Positions 48,901-60,600 of a stretch of DNA of 62,101 nucleotides are shown here, in pieces. The stretch comes from Pelargonium nanum (Eukaryota; Streptophyta; Magnoliopsida; Geraniales; Geraniaceae). The position numbers were made by a program, and so were the translations under genes. Every line of letters starts with the position of its first letter. The first letter of the stretch is position 1. A model generated the notes under the pieces. It was given only the letters and a program-made list of their open reading frames with translations. It was not told where the DNA came from and searched no databases. Location of the stretch: contig JAYMTF010000057.1 of assembly GCA_036897485.1 (NCBI GenBank), positions 1-62,101 of the forward strand, read 5' to 3'.

Positions 48901-51900
48901 AATTGTGCTCTAGCTGAATCCAAGGCTCAGTCTCGTTTAATAAACAAGCTGAGCTTGAGTCGAACCCTTTGAGACTCGATAGGCTCGCTAGTCGGTTTGC
49001 TCATTATTTTATGATTAATATATATTATTTATGATTCAAAAAATATATGTTTTACTTAGTTACCCGCACACACATTTTTATTCGTCTCGGTAACACCTCT
49101 ACATATGCTTAATACATTTTCACCATTATTATTGCTTGAATGATAAGTCACTATGGACTATTTGCACTGCAGGTATTAAGCAAGCTCCAGGACGACTTGA
49201 GAATTCGTAATGAGGAGTTACATGCAGCGGAAGAAGCTACTAAGCGACTGATAAATGATAAATCGCTGTTGGAACAGAGGATTGCAAAACTTGAAAAGAA
49301 GAAAGTTGACGAGGTAATATCATTATTACCTCAATTGGGTTTGATGAATTTCTTTCAGTTAAGATGTTAAAATTCATTGTGATTGTTAAAATGCAGTTCG
49401 GTTCTCTTGAGAAGAATTTTGAGCAAGAGCGCAAGGCTTTAAAGCTTCGAGTGTCCGACCTTGAAAAGAAGCTGGCAGTTGTTACACAAGAACTAAGTGT
49501 CACTAAAGCAACCCTTGTAACAAGTAACACCGAGCTTGCTTCATTACATATTAATTTAAAGGAATTAGAAGACCTCAGAGAAATGAAAGAGGTACTGCAT
49601 TTGTATTGGACTGTTCATTTTATATTGTGTGTGTAAATCGAAAAGATTTTAAGATTTTACTTAAAAAAAACTACTTTTTTCAGGACATTGATAGAAAGAA
49701 CGAGCAAACTGCTGCAATCTTGAGGATGCAAGGAGCTCAACTAGCTGAGCTAGAGACACTTTACAAGGAAGAACAAGTTTTAAGGAAGCGGTATTTTAAT
49801 ACTATCGAAGGTGTGTTTTGCCTTGAAATATTTCGAGTTGGATGTATCTTTTTCTTTTTCTTTTTTGTTTTGAAAAAGTTTTAAATTAGTCCATCTACTA
49901 TCTCATTTCTTCCATTTTATCCATGTGCTATCTTTTATTTCAGTCTAGTCCAAATTTAATCACTTCGTTCCAATTTAGTCCAAAGTTTTCCCCAAAAATC
50001 CAGGTCACCGAACTTTAACGTCTGCCCTTTCACTGTTTAACGAAATGTTTTTATATCCTTATGGGGAAACTTTGGACTGAATTGTAGCAAAGTGAATAAG
50101 TTTGGACTAAACTAGAACAAAAAAATAGTACAATGACTGAAATGGAACATATGAGATAGTCCAACTGTACAAAAACTACTTTAGAACTTTTTTGCTACAC
50201 ATATGCAATCTGTAAGTACTTACATTTCTTTATTTACGACACCAAAGTAACATTTTCATTTACAATATTTTAGATATGAAAGGCAAAATTCGAGTTTTTT
50301 GTCGATTAAGACCTCTGAGTGAAAAAGAGATCGCTGAAAAAGAAAAGGTTTTGGTTAAAAGTCCTGATGAGTTCACAATTGAGCATCCGTGGAAAGACGA
50401 GAAAGCAAAACAGCATATTTATGATCGTGTATTTGACGGCGGTGCCTCTCAGGAGGAGGTGTTTGAAGATACAAGGGTAAGTGAAATTTAACGTTTACAT
50501 TTATTATGCTAAAAAAAGCATGATTTAGGCATGTTCATCGAGAATTTGTTCATAAACTCATAATTTTGTCTAACTTGTGGTACTACCGTTGCAGTATTTG
50601 GTGCAATCTGCTATAGATGGATACAATGTGTGCATATTTGCTTATGGTCAAACTGGTTCTGGGAAAACTTTCACGATATATGGGACAGAGAACAATCCCG
50701 GACTTACACCACGAGCTACTTCAGAGCTTTTCAAAATTATAAGGCGAGATAGCAACAAATTTTCGTTTTCGCTAAAGGTAATTTTTTGCGAACTATCATT
50801 GTAAGAACCTTATTGCTGAGAAAATGCATATATATTTTTCTACTCTACAAGCACTTGACATTGATCATGTGTATATGCAGGCATATATGGTGGAGTTGTA
50901 TCAGGATACACTAATGGATCTTCTTTTGCCAAGAAATGCAAAACGTCTAAAATTAGATATCAAGAAAGATTCAAAGGTGATGACCTCTGTAGATCAATCA
51001 TGGTTTGCATTTTCGTTAACACGATACTGAATAGAGTTGGCAATTTGGATCCGAACCGGCGGGTATTTGAAATTTGACCCGTATCTTGCAGGTTCTGGTT
51101 GCATAAAATAGGCTTGATTATATTTCAGGTTGTGTTTGCCATTGAAAAATGTGGGTTGGGTCAGCAACCCAAACATTTTTCTATGTAAAAGTTGCAACCC
51201 AGCTTGACCCCGCAACCCAAAACCCACTCCTCTTTTGGGTCTGGGTTGGGTTAAGGCTTTTCAACCCACCCTTAAAACCCGGCTCGGAACCAAAATTGAC
51301 AGCCCTATAACTGAATAATGAAATTATCATTGTGGTGCATGATATTTTTCTGTTACTGATCCCTATGCTAGCTTTTCTGTTATAGTGATTTCTTTTGAAT
51401 GATGTTCTAAATAGTTAGTTGATTTGCTTGTAGGGCATGGTATCAGTAGATAATATAACAACAGTTCCAATTTCAACCTTCGAGGAGCTAAAAAGCATCA
51501 TTGAAAGAGGATCTGAACGACGACATACGTCTGGGACTCAAATGAATGAAGAAAGTTCAAGATCTCACTTGATTCTTTCTATTGTGATCGAAAGTACTAA
51601 TCTTCAAACTCAATCTGTTGCAAGAGGAAAGGTACAGACTTTATAAATTTCTATGTGCTATCAGTTCATACTTTTACTCGTGTTTAGGGTTAAGTATATT
51701 TTAATGTAAAACCACATGTGCAGTTGAGTTTTGTCGATCTTGCTGGATCCGAAAGGATAAAAAAGTCAGGTTCCGCAGGCAGTCAACTGAAGGAAGCTCA
51801 AAGCATCAACAAATCGCTATCGGCACTTGGAGATGTGATTAGTGCTTTGTCCTCTGGAGGTCAGCATATACCTTATAGAAACCACAAGTTGACTATGTTA

Positions 51901-52363
51901 ATGAGTGATTCTCTCGGAGGTAACGCAAAGACGCTCATGTTTGTGAACGTATCGCCTGCTGAGTCAAATGTTGACGAGACGTACAATTCCCTCATGTATG
52001 CTTTTCCATCGTTCTTAACTATGCACATCTATATATTTATAAAATGCTTGAATATAGTGCTCTATGTCCAGTTTACATGAATTATGAGCTATGTGCATAA
52101 GCTAGAATTAGCTCAATACTGAATTTAGCTACAAAAGAAATATTCTATTGTGCTGATGAATTTTATCCTACGTTTTCAGGTACGCATCGAGAGTGAGGTC
52201 AATTGTCAATGACCCGAGCAAAAACGTCGCATCAAAAGAGGTGGCTCGCTTGAAAAAGTTAGTCGCGTATTGGAAAGAGCAAGCGGGCAAGAAAGCCGAC
52301 GATGAAGAATACGAAGAGATTCAAGAAGAGAGACCAGCGAAAGATCACCGGCATTCCATGTAG
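42952..52363 (+). CDS. KCBP: Kinesin-like calmodulin-binding protein, kinesin-14 with MyTH4-FERM (KCBP/ZWICHEL)
   Basis: Coding exons: 42952-43118, 43651-43723, 43865-43996, 44082-44320, 44448-44775, 45776-45875, 45966-46147, 46362-46477, 46631-46733, 47013-47165, 47255-47401, 47517-47717, 48399-48563, 48650-48745, 49173-49313, 49397-49591, 49684-49810, 50274-50476, 50595-50777, 50881-50976, 51434-51631, 51724-51995, 52180-52363. They join to 1266 aa (Arabidopsis 1260). Domains: MyTH4 about 110-270 ([17 protein letters not shown]), FERM about 280-590, coiled coil about 620-885, then a C-terminal motor with [12 protein letters not shown] near 890, P-loop GQTGSGKT near 975, switch I NEESSRSH and switch II DLAGSE near 1120. 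The tail [19 protein letters not shown] is the calmodulin-binding helix, followed by an acidic stretch. Known role: minus-end-directed microtubule motor switched off by Ca2+-calmodulin or KIC, acting in trichome branching and cell division. Every motor motif is intact. Confidence 0.97.
45357..45716. repeat. Insertion-like segment with imperfect direct repeats in KCBP intron 5
   Basis: TTATGAAATTTCAGTTTCCT near 45357 and TTATGAAATTTCAATTTCTT near 45683 are imperfect direct repeats about 326 bp apart. The DNA between them (from about 45410) differs from the intron around it, being rich in C and A on this strand. This could be an old insertion or a local duplication; no element family is recognised. 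Confidence 0.4.
47925..48295. mobile_element. Probable hAT-like element in KCBP intron 12
   Basis: A block rich in GGACCGGACC, CCGGTCCCAG and CAGTCCCGGTCC motifs ends in TTGAGCACCCCTTGG, the inverse of the AGGGGTGCTCA-type end common in plant hAT-derived repeats. The left border is not clear. Confidence 0.4.
48825..49101. mobile_element. hAT-like MITE in KCBP intron 14
   Basis: TAGGGTTGTGAACAAG at the left and GTAACACCTCTA at the right are imperfect inverted repeats. The interior carries the AGCTGAGCTTGAG / CTCAAGCTCG motif known from a widespread class of plant hAT-derived repeats. The 8-bp flanks do not match. Confidence 0.5.
51032..51307. mobile_element. hAT-like MITE in KCBP intron 20
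   Basis: This 276-bp element begins TAGAGTTGGCAATTTGGATC and ends CCAAAATTGACAGCCCTA. The 8-bp flanks ATACTGAA and TAACTGAA agree at 6 of 8 positions. Internally it holds GCATAAAATAGGCTTGA, also found in the copy at 54638-54808, and a palindromic GGGTTG / CAACCC structure. Non-coding. Confidence 0.7.
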
Positions 52364-54121
52364 AGGGTTTCAGAGTTGCGATGCATAAGGTATAACATCT
52401 TTCGAAGCCTGTGAGCTATAAATCTGTAGGCGTGTCAATGGAGTTGGATTGGATTTTAGAATAGGAATCGCGGGTTACGGATACATATTTATTTTAATTT
52501 TTTTTCTCGGGTTCTTGTAATGATCTGATTTCAACATAGTAACTAGGGGGAGCTATTTAGCTCAAAGAAAAGAAGTTGTATAGTCTAAATAGTGTATATA
52601 AGTTGCATACCTTTTGTTCATTGAATATGTGAATCAGTTGAAGATGTTAATTTGTCTGTTTTTCAGAGTTTTCCCATCTGAAATTGTGGAAGTTTGTAAT
52701 TAGACTCTTTTTTTGTTTATAGAATGTAACTTTTGATTGGAAGTGAAAATTATATTCAATTGTAAGGTTGTGTGGCTATAAGGGCAGCGGGTCGAACCAA
52801 AAAATCCATGTGTTTTTATTTAGCTACTTTTATAATCGTCTTAACATGTCCCGGTAAATGGCAATACAATTTTTTAGAGATCAACTTCAGTTTATTTTGT
52901 GTTTATAGATTTTAAATTTTAGAAAATTATGGAGGTAGACTCAATTTATTAAAAAATATTTTTATGTATTGATTTCGTTGATTTTATTTTGGGGTTAACT
53001 TGAGAGAGAAATCACAATTTTTTTTATGGGAAAATTTTCATCAAAAAGATTCCGTAACTCAATTTTATGAGTTATTTGTTAGAATCGAAGCGACTCGAAG
53101 TTCATATATCTAGACATAAAACAAAATAATGATTGAGAAATTGGACGCCAATATTTTTACGTGAAAAACATAAAAAATAATAAGGGTAAAAATCAAGAAC
53201 AAGGTAGAATTTTTTTATGGTATATTAAAAAATATAACACTCTCTAATTTTAGAGGGACAGAAGCAGTAGATACCTCTCTTAAAATAGGGGAAACACTAT
53301 GAAATATACTCCTCTACTCAATCTCCTTTTATAGGAGAATTCATGGCATCTTATATAGTCTAACAATTGACAATTGTCCTTCATGTGAAGACAAGTGTAG
53401 ACATGCATTCACAACATTATACAGCTTTAAAGTTGATTCAAACAATGAAGATGATTGGGGCTAGAGTTTTATATGTATTTTCTTTTTCACAAATATTTAT
53501 TGGTGCCTACATTTATTTGTGCAAGAAATAAATAATATTATTGGACTCATAGACAATTGTCGTAAAATTTTATATATTTATCGGGGTAAAATTTAACATA
53601 CAATTATAAAATATCAAATTTACATACATTTATGAGTAGACTTGTATATATATTGTAACATTACAAACACCTACAACAATTGGTATAAATAATACTAGTA
53701 ATTCATTATTATATACTCTTCTGGATAAACTTGAATGGTAGAATTGAGTTGCGTGTGAGACATAAACATGAAAATATGGACAAACACTTTGTAATTATTC
53801 AGGAATAATGTCTCCACAAAGAACCAGACAAGCCAAACAATCCAACCACTCAAAACCTGCTAAAACAGAACTGTCCCTAAAAAGACCAGACATCAAAACT
53901 TGCTTACCAAAGCTTTTCTTCATTTGAACAAAATTATCAAAAATCAATAAAAATGTTGCTCAATTGTTTTTAAATTTTATTAACCATTTCCATTACAAAC
54001 AAAAAGAAGAAAAAAAGTTGTAAAACCATTTTCATTAGTTGTTTACTTTTTGTCTCCAAACATTGTATATAACTCCTCCCAATCTAATAATCCACAACCA
54101 ACAACAACAACAAGAGAGACA
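52364..54121. other. Intergenic between KCBP and the DAO-like gene
   Basis: No gene seen. It includes the KCBP 3' UTR or flank (to about 52750), then featureless AT-rich DNA, and the promoter of the dioxygenase gene at its right end. Confidence 0.6.
54066..54072 (+). promoter_or_regulatory. Candidate TATA box of the DAO-like gene
   Basis: TATATAA lies 56 bases before the start codon at 54122, followed by a CAACAACAACAACAAG leader-like run. This would give a very short 5' UTR of about 20-25 bases. Confidence 0.45.
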
Positions 54122-56668
54122 ATGGAGAAGAAGATTTCAAGTCCCATCCCAGTTTTTGACATGCAAGACCTTGAGCAACAACAAAACCTTAAGAAACTGA
54201 GAGAAGCAAGTGAAGATTGGGGGTGTTTCAGAGTGACCAACCACAAGATCTCAGCATCTTTAATGGCTGAAATGAAATCAGTAGTGAGGTCTCTTCTGGA
54301 TCTTCCTGGAGAGATCAAAATGAGAAACACTGATATAATAGCAGGCAGTGGATACATGGCTCCAAGCAAGACCAATCCTCTCTATGAAGCTCTAGGGCTC
54401 TATGATATTGGCTCTTCTCAAGCTGTCCACACCTTTTGCTCTCAATTGGAGGCTTCAAATTACCAAAGGTACTCTCTTTTTTCAGTTTATTTTTTTTTGT
54501 TTTTTTGTGGTTTTGGAGTTTTATTTTGGGTTTGTGTTGAGAATGGTGTGTGTGGATGAACAGTTTGAAGATAAGAAAAAGGAAAAGAAAAATTTGTTGG
54601 TTTGTTCAGGCTTTTGAGTCAAATCAAATGTTTAGATTAGAGTTGACAATTTAGATTTGAATTCGCGTGTACTCAAAGCTCAAATTAGCATTTTTGCGGG
54701 TTTTTAGTTGCATAAAATAGGCTTGACCAGAATTTTTGTGACCACCCGGGTTAGGTCTTTCAAAACTTGAAATTCAAATTTGACTTCAAACTCAAATTGA
54801 CAGCTTTACTGTTACAATGTATTTGTTTTAGATTTCTTTTGACAATAATGTGTAGGATTGACAACGGGACGGGTATGGGACAGGTATGGGGTACAACCAT
54901 ACCCCCTTGCTCCCCGCCCCAATGTCGGTATCCGTCCCGTTACCTGGTGAGGGGTCTTTTAACCCGCCCTGTTCAGAGACGGGTATTCTCATATCCCGTA
55001 GAGAAAAAAGAGTCCAAGTCAATTAGCTTTTGATTTAAGATAAGCCGCACTAATGAGGTGATGACACCTCATAAAAAAATATTGGATCCAGCGGGTCGCT
55101 CGGCTCCCACCATTTACTTGGGTGGGTACAAGTGAAATTCAACGTGATTTCATCACTTTATTGGTTTGACTTAGGTTCTTGTTTGAAATTGTGAATACTA
55201 GTCAAATCGAGTTTCCAAATATGTATTCAGATTTGTCGTCCCTGTTCCCGGTCTGGAGAGTGGAGAAAATTCTCTCCCGTCTCAGTCGGGGTGGGAATTG
55301 CGGGTCCCATTTGGAGCCGGGTGCAATTGTCATCCCTGAGGCTGGCTCCAATATCATAATAAACTGATTGCTGCTGTGTTTTGATTCTTTCCAGGGAGAT
55401 CATTGAGAAGTATGCTCAAGCAATACACGAGCTAGCGATGGATTTGGCGAAAAAGTTAGCTGAAAGTTATGGATTGGCGGGCGATGATCCATTCAAGGGA
55501 TGGATTTGCCTGTTTAGGATCAACAAATACAACTTCACACCCGAAAGTGTAGGCTCCCCCGGCGTGCAAATACACACGGACTCCGGTTTCCTAACCATAC
55601 TTCAAGAAGACGAGAATGTGGGAGGTCTCGAGGTGATGGACAAGAATGGTAATTTTGTTGCTGTTGATCCGTGGCCCGGAACCCTCCTTGTCAATCTTGG
55701 AGATGTCGGAAAGGTAAGCAAAATCAAACTATCTCCACATGTTTTAAGAGAATTGATCTTTCTGTGAAATAGGAATTAAGAGAAATGGGCTCTCGGGGAA
55801 GTAGTATTTAGGAGTCTTCTTGAGATCACGAGTTAGAGTTTCAGGTCGGTTTTTCCCGGGTTTGGGTTTCTAAGCCACTTTTATGGCCAATTTTTTTTAC
55901 AAATACACTAGCGTTTGAACCCAAACCCCCGACACCCGAAACCTGACCCACATTTCCCGGGTTGGGTTCCTACCTTCAATCCAAAACTCGAATTGTTAGC
56001 TTTAGTGTGAATAACAAAGTTTTGGTACCTCCGATCTGCATTTTCGTGGGTTTGAGTAGGATAAAATATTCTATTAAGTTTTGGGTCGAGTCAGGTTTGC
56101 GATGTAGAAAGTGTGTATCAGGTCGGGCAACCTGTGCATTTCCTATGTAAAAAGTCACGCAAACTGATCTGACCCACAACCCAAATCCCACGTCTCTTTG
56201 GAGTTAGGTTCGGGTTTAAAACCCAACCCTCCCTCTCAATCTGACCTGAAACCCGAATTGACAACTTTTTTTCGGATCTTTCTGTTATTGACATATGTTT
56301 CGTTAAGAGCAACAAAGACTTTACTTTCAAAGAACGAAGAATCGTGATTCATGATTGATCGTTAAGAAAATGTCACGACAATCGATCTTTTGACTCATCG
56401 TGTGATTGTTTGAATGTCTAAGGCATGGAGCAATGGAAGGCTTCGCAATGTGAAGCATAGAGTGCAATGCAAGGAAGCATCCATTAGAGTCTCAATTGCT
56501 ACATTTCTCTTAGCACCAAAGGAGGAAGTGGAAGCTCCATCTGAATTGGTCGACTCGCAACACCCACGTCTCTATCATCCCTTCTTCTTCAAAGACTATC
56601 GCAAGCTTCGACTATCCACGAAACTTCAAGCCGGTGAGGCCCTCGAGCTTTTACGCATACAATCTTGA
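54122..56668 (+). CDS. 2-oxoglutarate/Fe(II)-dependent dioxygenase, DAO-like (dioxygenase for auxin oxidation)
   Basis: Three coding exons: 54122-54468, 55395-55713, 56423-56668, giving 303 aa, close to Arabidopsis DAO1 (about 297). Seen: the N-terminal cap with IPVFDMQDLEQ and EDWGCFRVTNH; the double-stranded beta-helix core with iron ligands His176 and Asp178 (QIHTDSGF) and distal His234 (NVKHRVQCKE); and the 2-oxoglutarate-binding Arg244-Val-Ser246. WSNGRLRNVKHRVQCKEA is nearly identical to the remembered DAO1 segment. Known for DAO: oxidation of indole-3-acetic acid or its amino-acid conjugates to oxIAA forms, in the cytosol. Inferred: an auxin-catabolising or closely related enzyme; plant genomes carry several DAO-like paralogues of unknown substrate. 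The third exon begins after GTCTAAG, an acceptor with a short pyrimidine tract but the only one that keeps the frame. Both introns are crowded with hAT-like repeats. Confidence 0.9.
54638..54808. mobile_element. hAT-like MITE in DAO-like intron 1
   Basis: It begins TAGAGTTGACAATTTAGATT and ends CAAATTGACAGCTTTA, imperfect inverted repeats. It shares GCATAAAATAGGCTTGA with the KCBP intron 20 copy. The flanking 8-mers do not match, so the duplication is lost or the borders are slightly off. Confidence 0.55.
54853..55338. mobile_element. Larger hAT-like element in DAO-like intron 1
   Basis: TAGGATTGACAACGGGACGG at the left and GTGCAATTGTCATCCCTG at the right are partial inverted repeats. GC-rich blocks near each end (GGGTATGGG / CCCATACC-like, CCCGTCTCAGTCGGGG) are distinct from the AT-rich middle, which may be a second insertion. 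About 480 bp, non-coding. Confidence 0.4.
55834..56265. repeat. Composite hAT-like repeats in DAO-like intron 2
   Basis: One unit appears to run from TAGAGTTTCAGGTCGG (55834) to CGAATTGTTAGCTTTA (56004). It is followed directly by a second unit rich in GGGTCGAGTCAGG and ending AAACCCGAATTGACAACTTT near 56265. Borders are approximate; the blocks match the family described elsewhere in the window. Confidence 0.4.
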
Positions 56669-57677
56669 TGAAATAATTGATACATATGCTATATTTATGC
56701 AATATGGCTGTTTTATGTTTCTCCTTTTGGATTCTGAAGAATAAAAGATAAGTCACATTTGTGTTTATCAGTCTCTTCAATATTGCTTGAAATTTTCTAG
56801 TTCTTTAGCATGTCATTTGATTCCGAATTTACGGGCATTTCAAATCTTACCAAAAATAGGTGGATTGGGATCACACAAATGGACTAGACCAACTTTTGGG
56901 TTGTGTTTGGGCCCAAAGTTGGTTGGGAATTTGCGGGCTGGGCCGGTCCAGGTGACCCGCACAAACCCACAACACTTTGTATGTAAGCCCAAACAAAACC
57001 ACCTTTTTGGATCGGGTTCAAGCTAGATGTTTTTTTACACGAATCCTTAAAAACCATAACCAACATGTGACTTGAAAATCGAACGAAAATGAAGGAAGTC
57101 ATTTCCATATAATAATGAAATAATGTCATGCATAACAATTAACACGTAATAAGAGTGAACGAACCTTTTCTATTAGAGTTGATGACTTATTGACGTTGTA
57201 AGGAAATATAAATTGCAAGGGTTACGAAAATCGAAGTGAAAAATGTAATAACAATTTGCGTCAAATATATATGTTTAAAAAGGTGGAACATCAATTTCGT
57301 AACAATATATGCTTAACGCATTATAACGTTATCAAGTTATCAACAAAATTATTTATGCAACATATCTCATTTATTTACTAGTCATTATGTACAAACATTT
57401 TAGAGCAATACTTGATACATAGCATTTCCCAACAAATTAATCATATTTGTTTATCATATCTCTCTCCATTTTTCTATCCCAAAACACAACAAAAACTGAA
57501 CCCAAGAAAAGAGAGAATTACAGATAAATACAAAACACTTGACAAAATAACATTACAAAGAAAACTACAACAAAAAGAAGAAAAAAAAAACAAAAATCAT
57601 GCAAATGGGCATCAACATCACAAAGTCCTATTTTTTTTCTTTTAAAAAAATGGATATATTTTTTTATAAAAATAATA
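56669..57677. other. Convergent 3' flanks of the DAO-like and lectin kinase genes
   Basis: No gene seen. It should contain both 3' UTRs, since the genes face each other. A GC-rich hAT-like fragment lies near 56830-57020; the remainder is strongly AT-rich with A- and T-runs near 57575-57670. Confidence 0.6.
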
Positions 57678-60600
57678 TTATACCATAGGAAGTGAGTTGT
57701 CACTTAAACTATGTCCTCCACCGTAGTAGCTGTCCCTACTCATAAACCTCGGCGTCCAATCCGACCCCATCGACGACGCCGTTTTACTCACATCCCCACT
57801 CGTCCCCATCGGCCCCGACGACGGCCACACAAACGCCGGCCGGAACGGCGGCACGTACGGCGCCGCCACCGACCCCGACAATATCTGCACTATCGCCTGC
57901 GTCTTCGGCCTCTCGCCGGCGCTCGGATGCGAGCACGCCAGCCCCAGCATCAACAGCCTCTCCGCCTCCTCCGCCGCGTAATCTCCGGCGAGCCGCTCGT
58001 CCACCGCCTCCAAAACCCGCCCCTCCCGGTGCAAAAACCACACCCAATCCACCAAACAATTGAACCCATCGATGCTCGTCCACGGCCGCTGGCCGCAGAC
58101 GACCTCGAGGACCACCGCGCCGAAGCCGTAGACGTCGGACTCGCGGCTGGCCTTGCCGGTGTGGAGGCACTCCGGGGCGATGTAGCCCATGGTTCCGGGC
58201 ATGCCGTCGAGCTCGGCGTAGGAGGTTTTCTCGTTGTCGATGGCTCGGGCGAGGCCGAAGTCGCCGAGGCGGGCGTTGAAGTTGGAGTCGAGCATGATGT
58301 TGCTGGCTTTGAGGTCGCGGTGGACCACTTTCTGGTCGTACTCGTTGTGGAGGTAGTGGAGGGCGGAGGCCACGCCAGAGATGATCTTGTAGCGGTGGCT
58401 CCACGAGAGGGTTTGCTTCTCCGGGCCGCCGGTGAAGAGGTGAGTGTCTAGGCTGCCGTTGGGCATGTAGTCGTAGACCAGAAGCAACACTCCGTTCTTG
58501 TGGCACCATCCTGAAAACATTCACGAAAAGAAGACACCCAGCTTAAGACGGAGAGTAATGGTCAACGAAAATATTCTGACCGGAGCACAAGACGGGATCA
58601 TTGGACCCGCCCCTTGTCATCCCTAGTAAAGTTGGCAATTCCGAACTAGTTCCGTATTTTTACGGATTTAAATGGCATAAAATAGAATCAGTGAATTTTC
58701 TATGCTCATTGTAACACACCACACATTTTACACGTAAAACCAGAAATCTAATATGAAACATATGCTACTCACATCCCTATTTCAGGCTACACATCTCCGA
58801 CATGAAATCCATATATCCAACACTAAAATCCGGGGTTAAGGAAAAATCTTGCTGCTAGCACATATAGTTTATGGGTCGGAATCACAGTAGAGGTAATTAA
58901 AATGTAAGATATCAACCAAATCAATTTTGCAGACATATGACGTTTGTGCACTTAATGTGAGTGTATGTACACCTAAGCTCTCTCTATGTTGATTGTGAGT
59001 TTTAGGACTTGTCCACTCATATCCAACCCGAAAAATTGTAGAGTTAGTTTGGCTTGACTCGAACCCATTAGTACTTAAATTTAAATTTAAAATGCCAACT
59101 CTATTTCATCGGTACAATGTCAACTGTATTTAGAGTCAATGGAGATTGATTCCACCTAAAAACAAACAAAAAATACAAAAATCCACAGTGGACAGACGAG
59201 CAAGCATAACAACTATATATAGCAAGAATTAGGTGACATGCAAGGACATAGACATTTATAGGAAAGTATTAGGTGGGTGGTTGGATAATACCTATCCCAA
59301 TAAAATCTTAATTTCTCCAATTTCAATAGGAAAGTTCACATCACTCAATTTTTGAAATATATTATAACAATACTTTAAGGTTCACATCACCTAATAACAA
59401 TATATGTATGTTATGTAACAACCAAACCTGCGTCGTTTGCATAGATTCATCTTCCAAAAACGAAAGGTCAGATTGAGACACATTAACTAACAAACTTGTG
59501 AGTATATTTATCTAAAATTCCGAACATCAAGTTTCTAACTCTAACATATATATATATAGTTCCAACTAAATTCAATAATTGCAAGTTTAAGATTACACTA
59601 CACATAGTTGAACAATCAACTGTGACATCAAGGTTGAATATGTCAAAACCACCAATAACCAAGACCAGCCAATCATGTGATTTGCCCTATTTTCATTGTT
59701 CTATCTCTTAACACATCACCTAATAATATCTAGTGCTTATCTGTTAATAATTTGTAATGCATATATCTTTTAACTAATTTATTCTTAATTTCAAATTTAA
59801 CCAGGACAATTAGATCAGGTTTAAATGTCATAACATGGATTCAAACCTACAAAAATGTGGATCAGATGTTGGGTGGCCACAGATTAAGTACAAATTAGTT
59901 CTACTTACAAGTTAGAACTACAAAATATATAAAATGAAAATAAGGCATATGCATGGCTTTAGGCATAATCTTAGCCATGTGTTTGGGTTGGTAAGCTCAT
60001 GGGAATTGCATGGGAAGATATTAAAATCCATTTATGACCAAGCTCACCACAAATTCAACTAAGCACTCATTGTGAGATGCAAACAAGATCATACTAGTAG
60101 CATGCAAATGGTTTGACTCTCATTAATGTGGTCACTATCTAAAGTCTCTTCAATGTTGCTACAAAGAATATTTGCTATCTTAAATTCCCTATTATTACAT
60201 GGAGACAAATTCAAGGAAATGTCAGTCACATGTGATCAAATTCCATTTAGTCTCATTATCTCAACTAAAAATTTATATAGGATCTATTTTATGCTAAAAA
60301 ATATGGAGAAAATATACATATTTTAAGATGGAGAAAGTAAAAAAAATATTGGCTGACTAAATATATATGTATCACTCACTCCATGTCATTTCATGAAATA
60401 ATTTTTTTCTATTTTATACATATCAATAGTATGATAGACACTACTTTTAAAAGTAAAAATGTCCATGAAAATGATTCTTTTTGGTCAATAAAGGCAACAT
60501 TCATGCAATGAGATACACAAGGTTGAGAACGTTTTAATCATAGACTCCAAAATTGACTAACCCAAACTAACCATTCAAAATATTATCATGATAAGATAGA

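Noticed and set aside
57711..58451. Long plus-strand open frame (246 aa) rich in Arg, Pro and His
   Set aside because: It is the antisense of the GC-rich lectin-kinase exon; composition is that of a shadow frame, with no domain and no splice or promoter context.
57784..58524. Second long minus-strand frame overlapping the kinase exon
   Set aside because: It is out of frame with the conserved kinase motifs and reads as low-complexity Arg/Pro/Gly.
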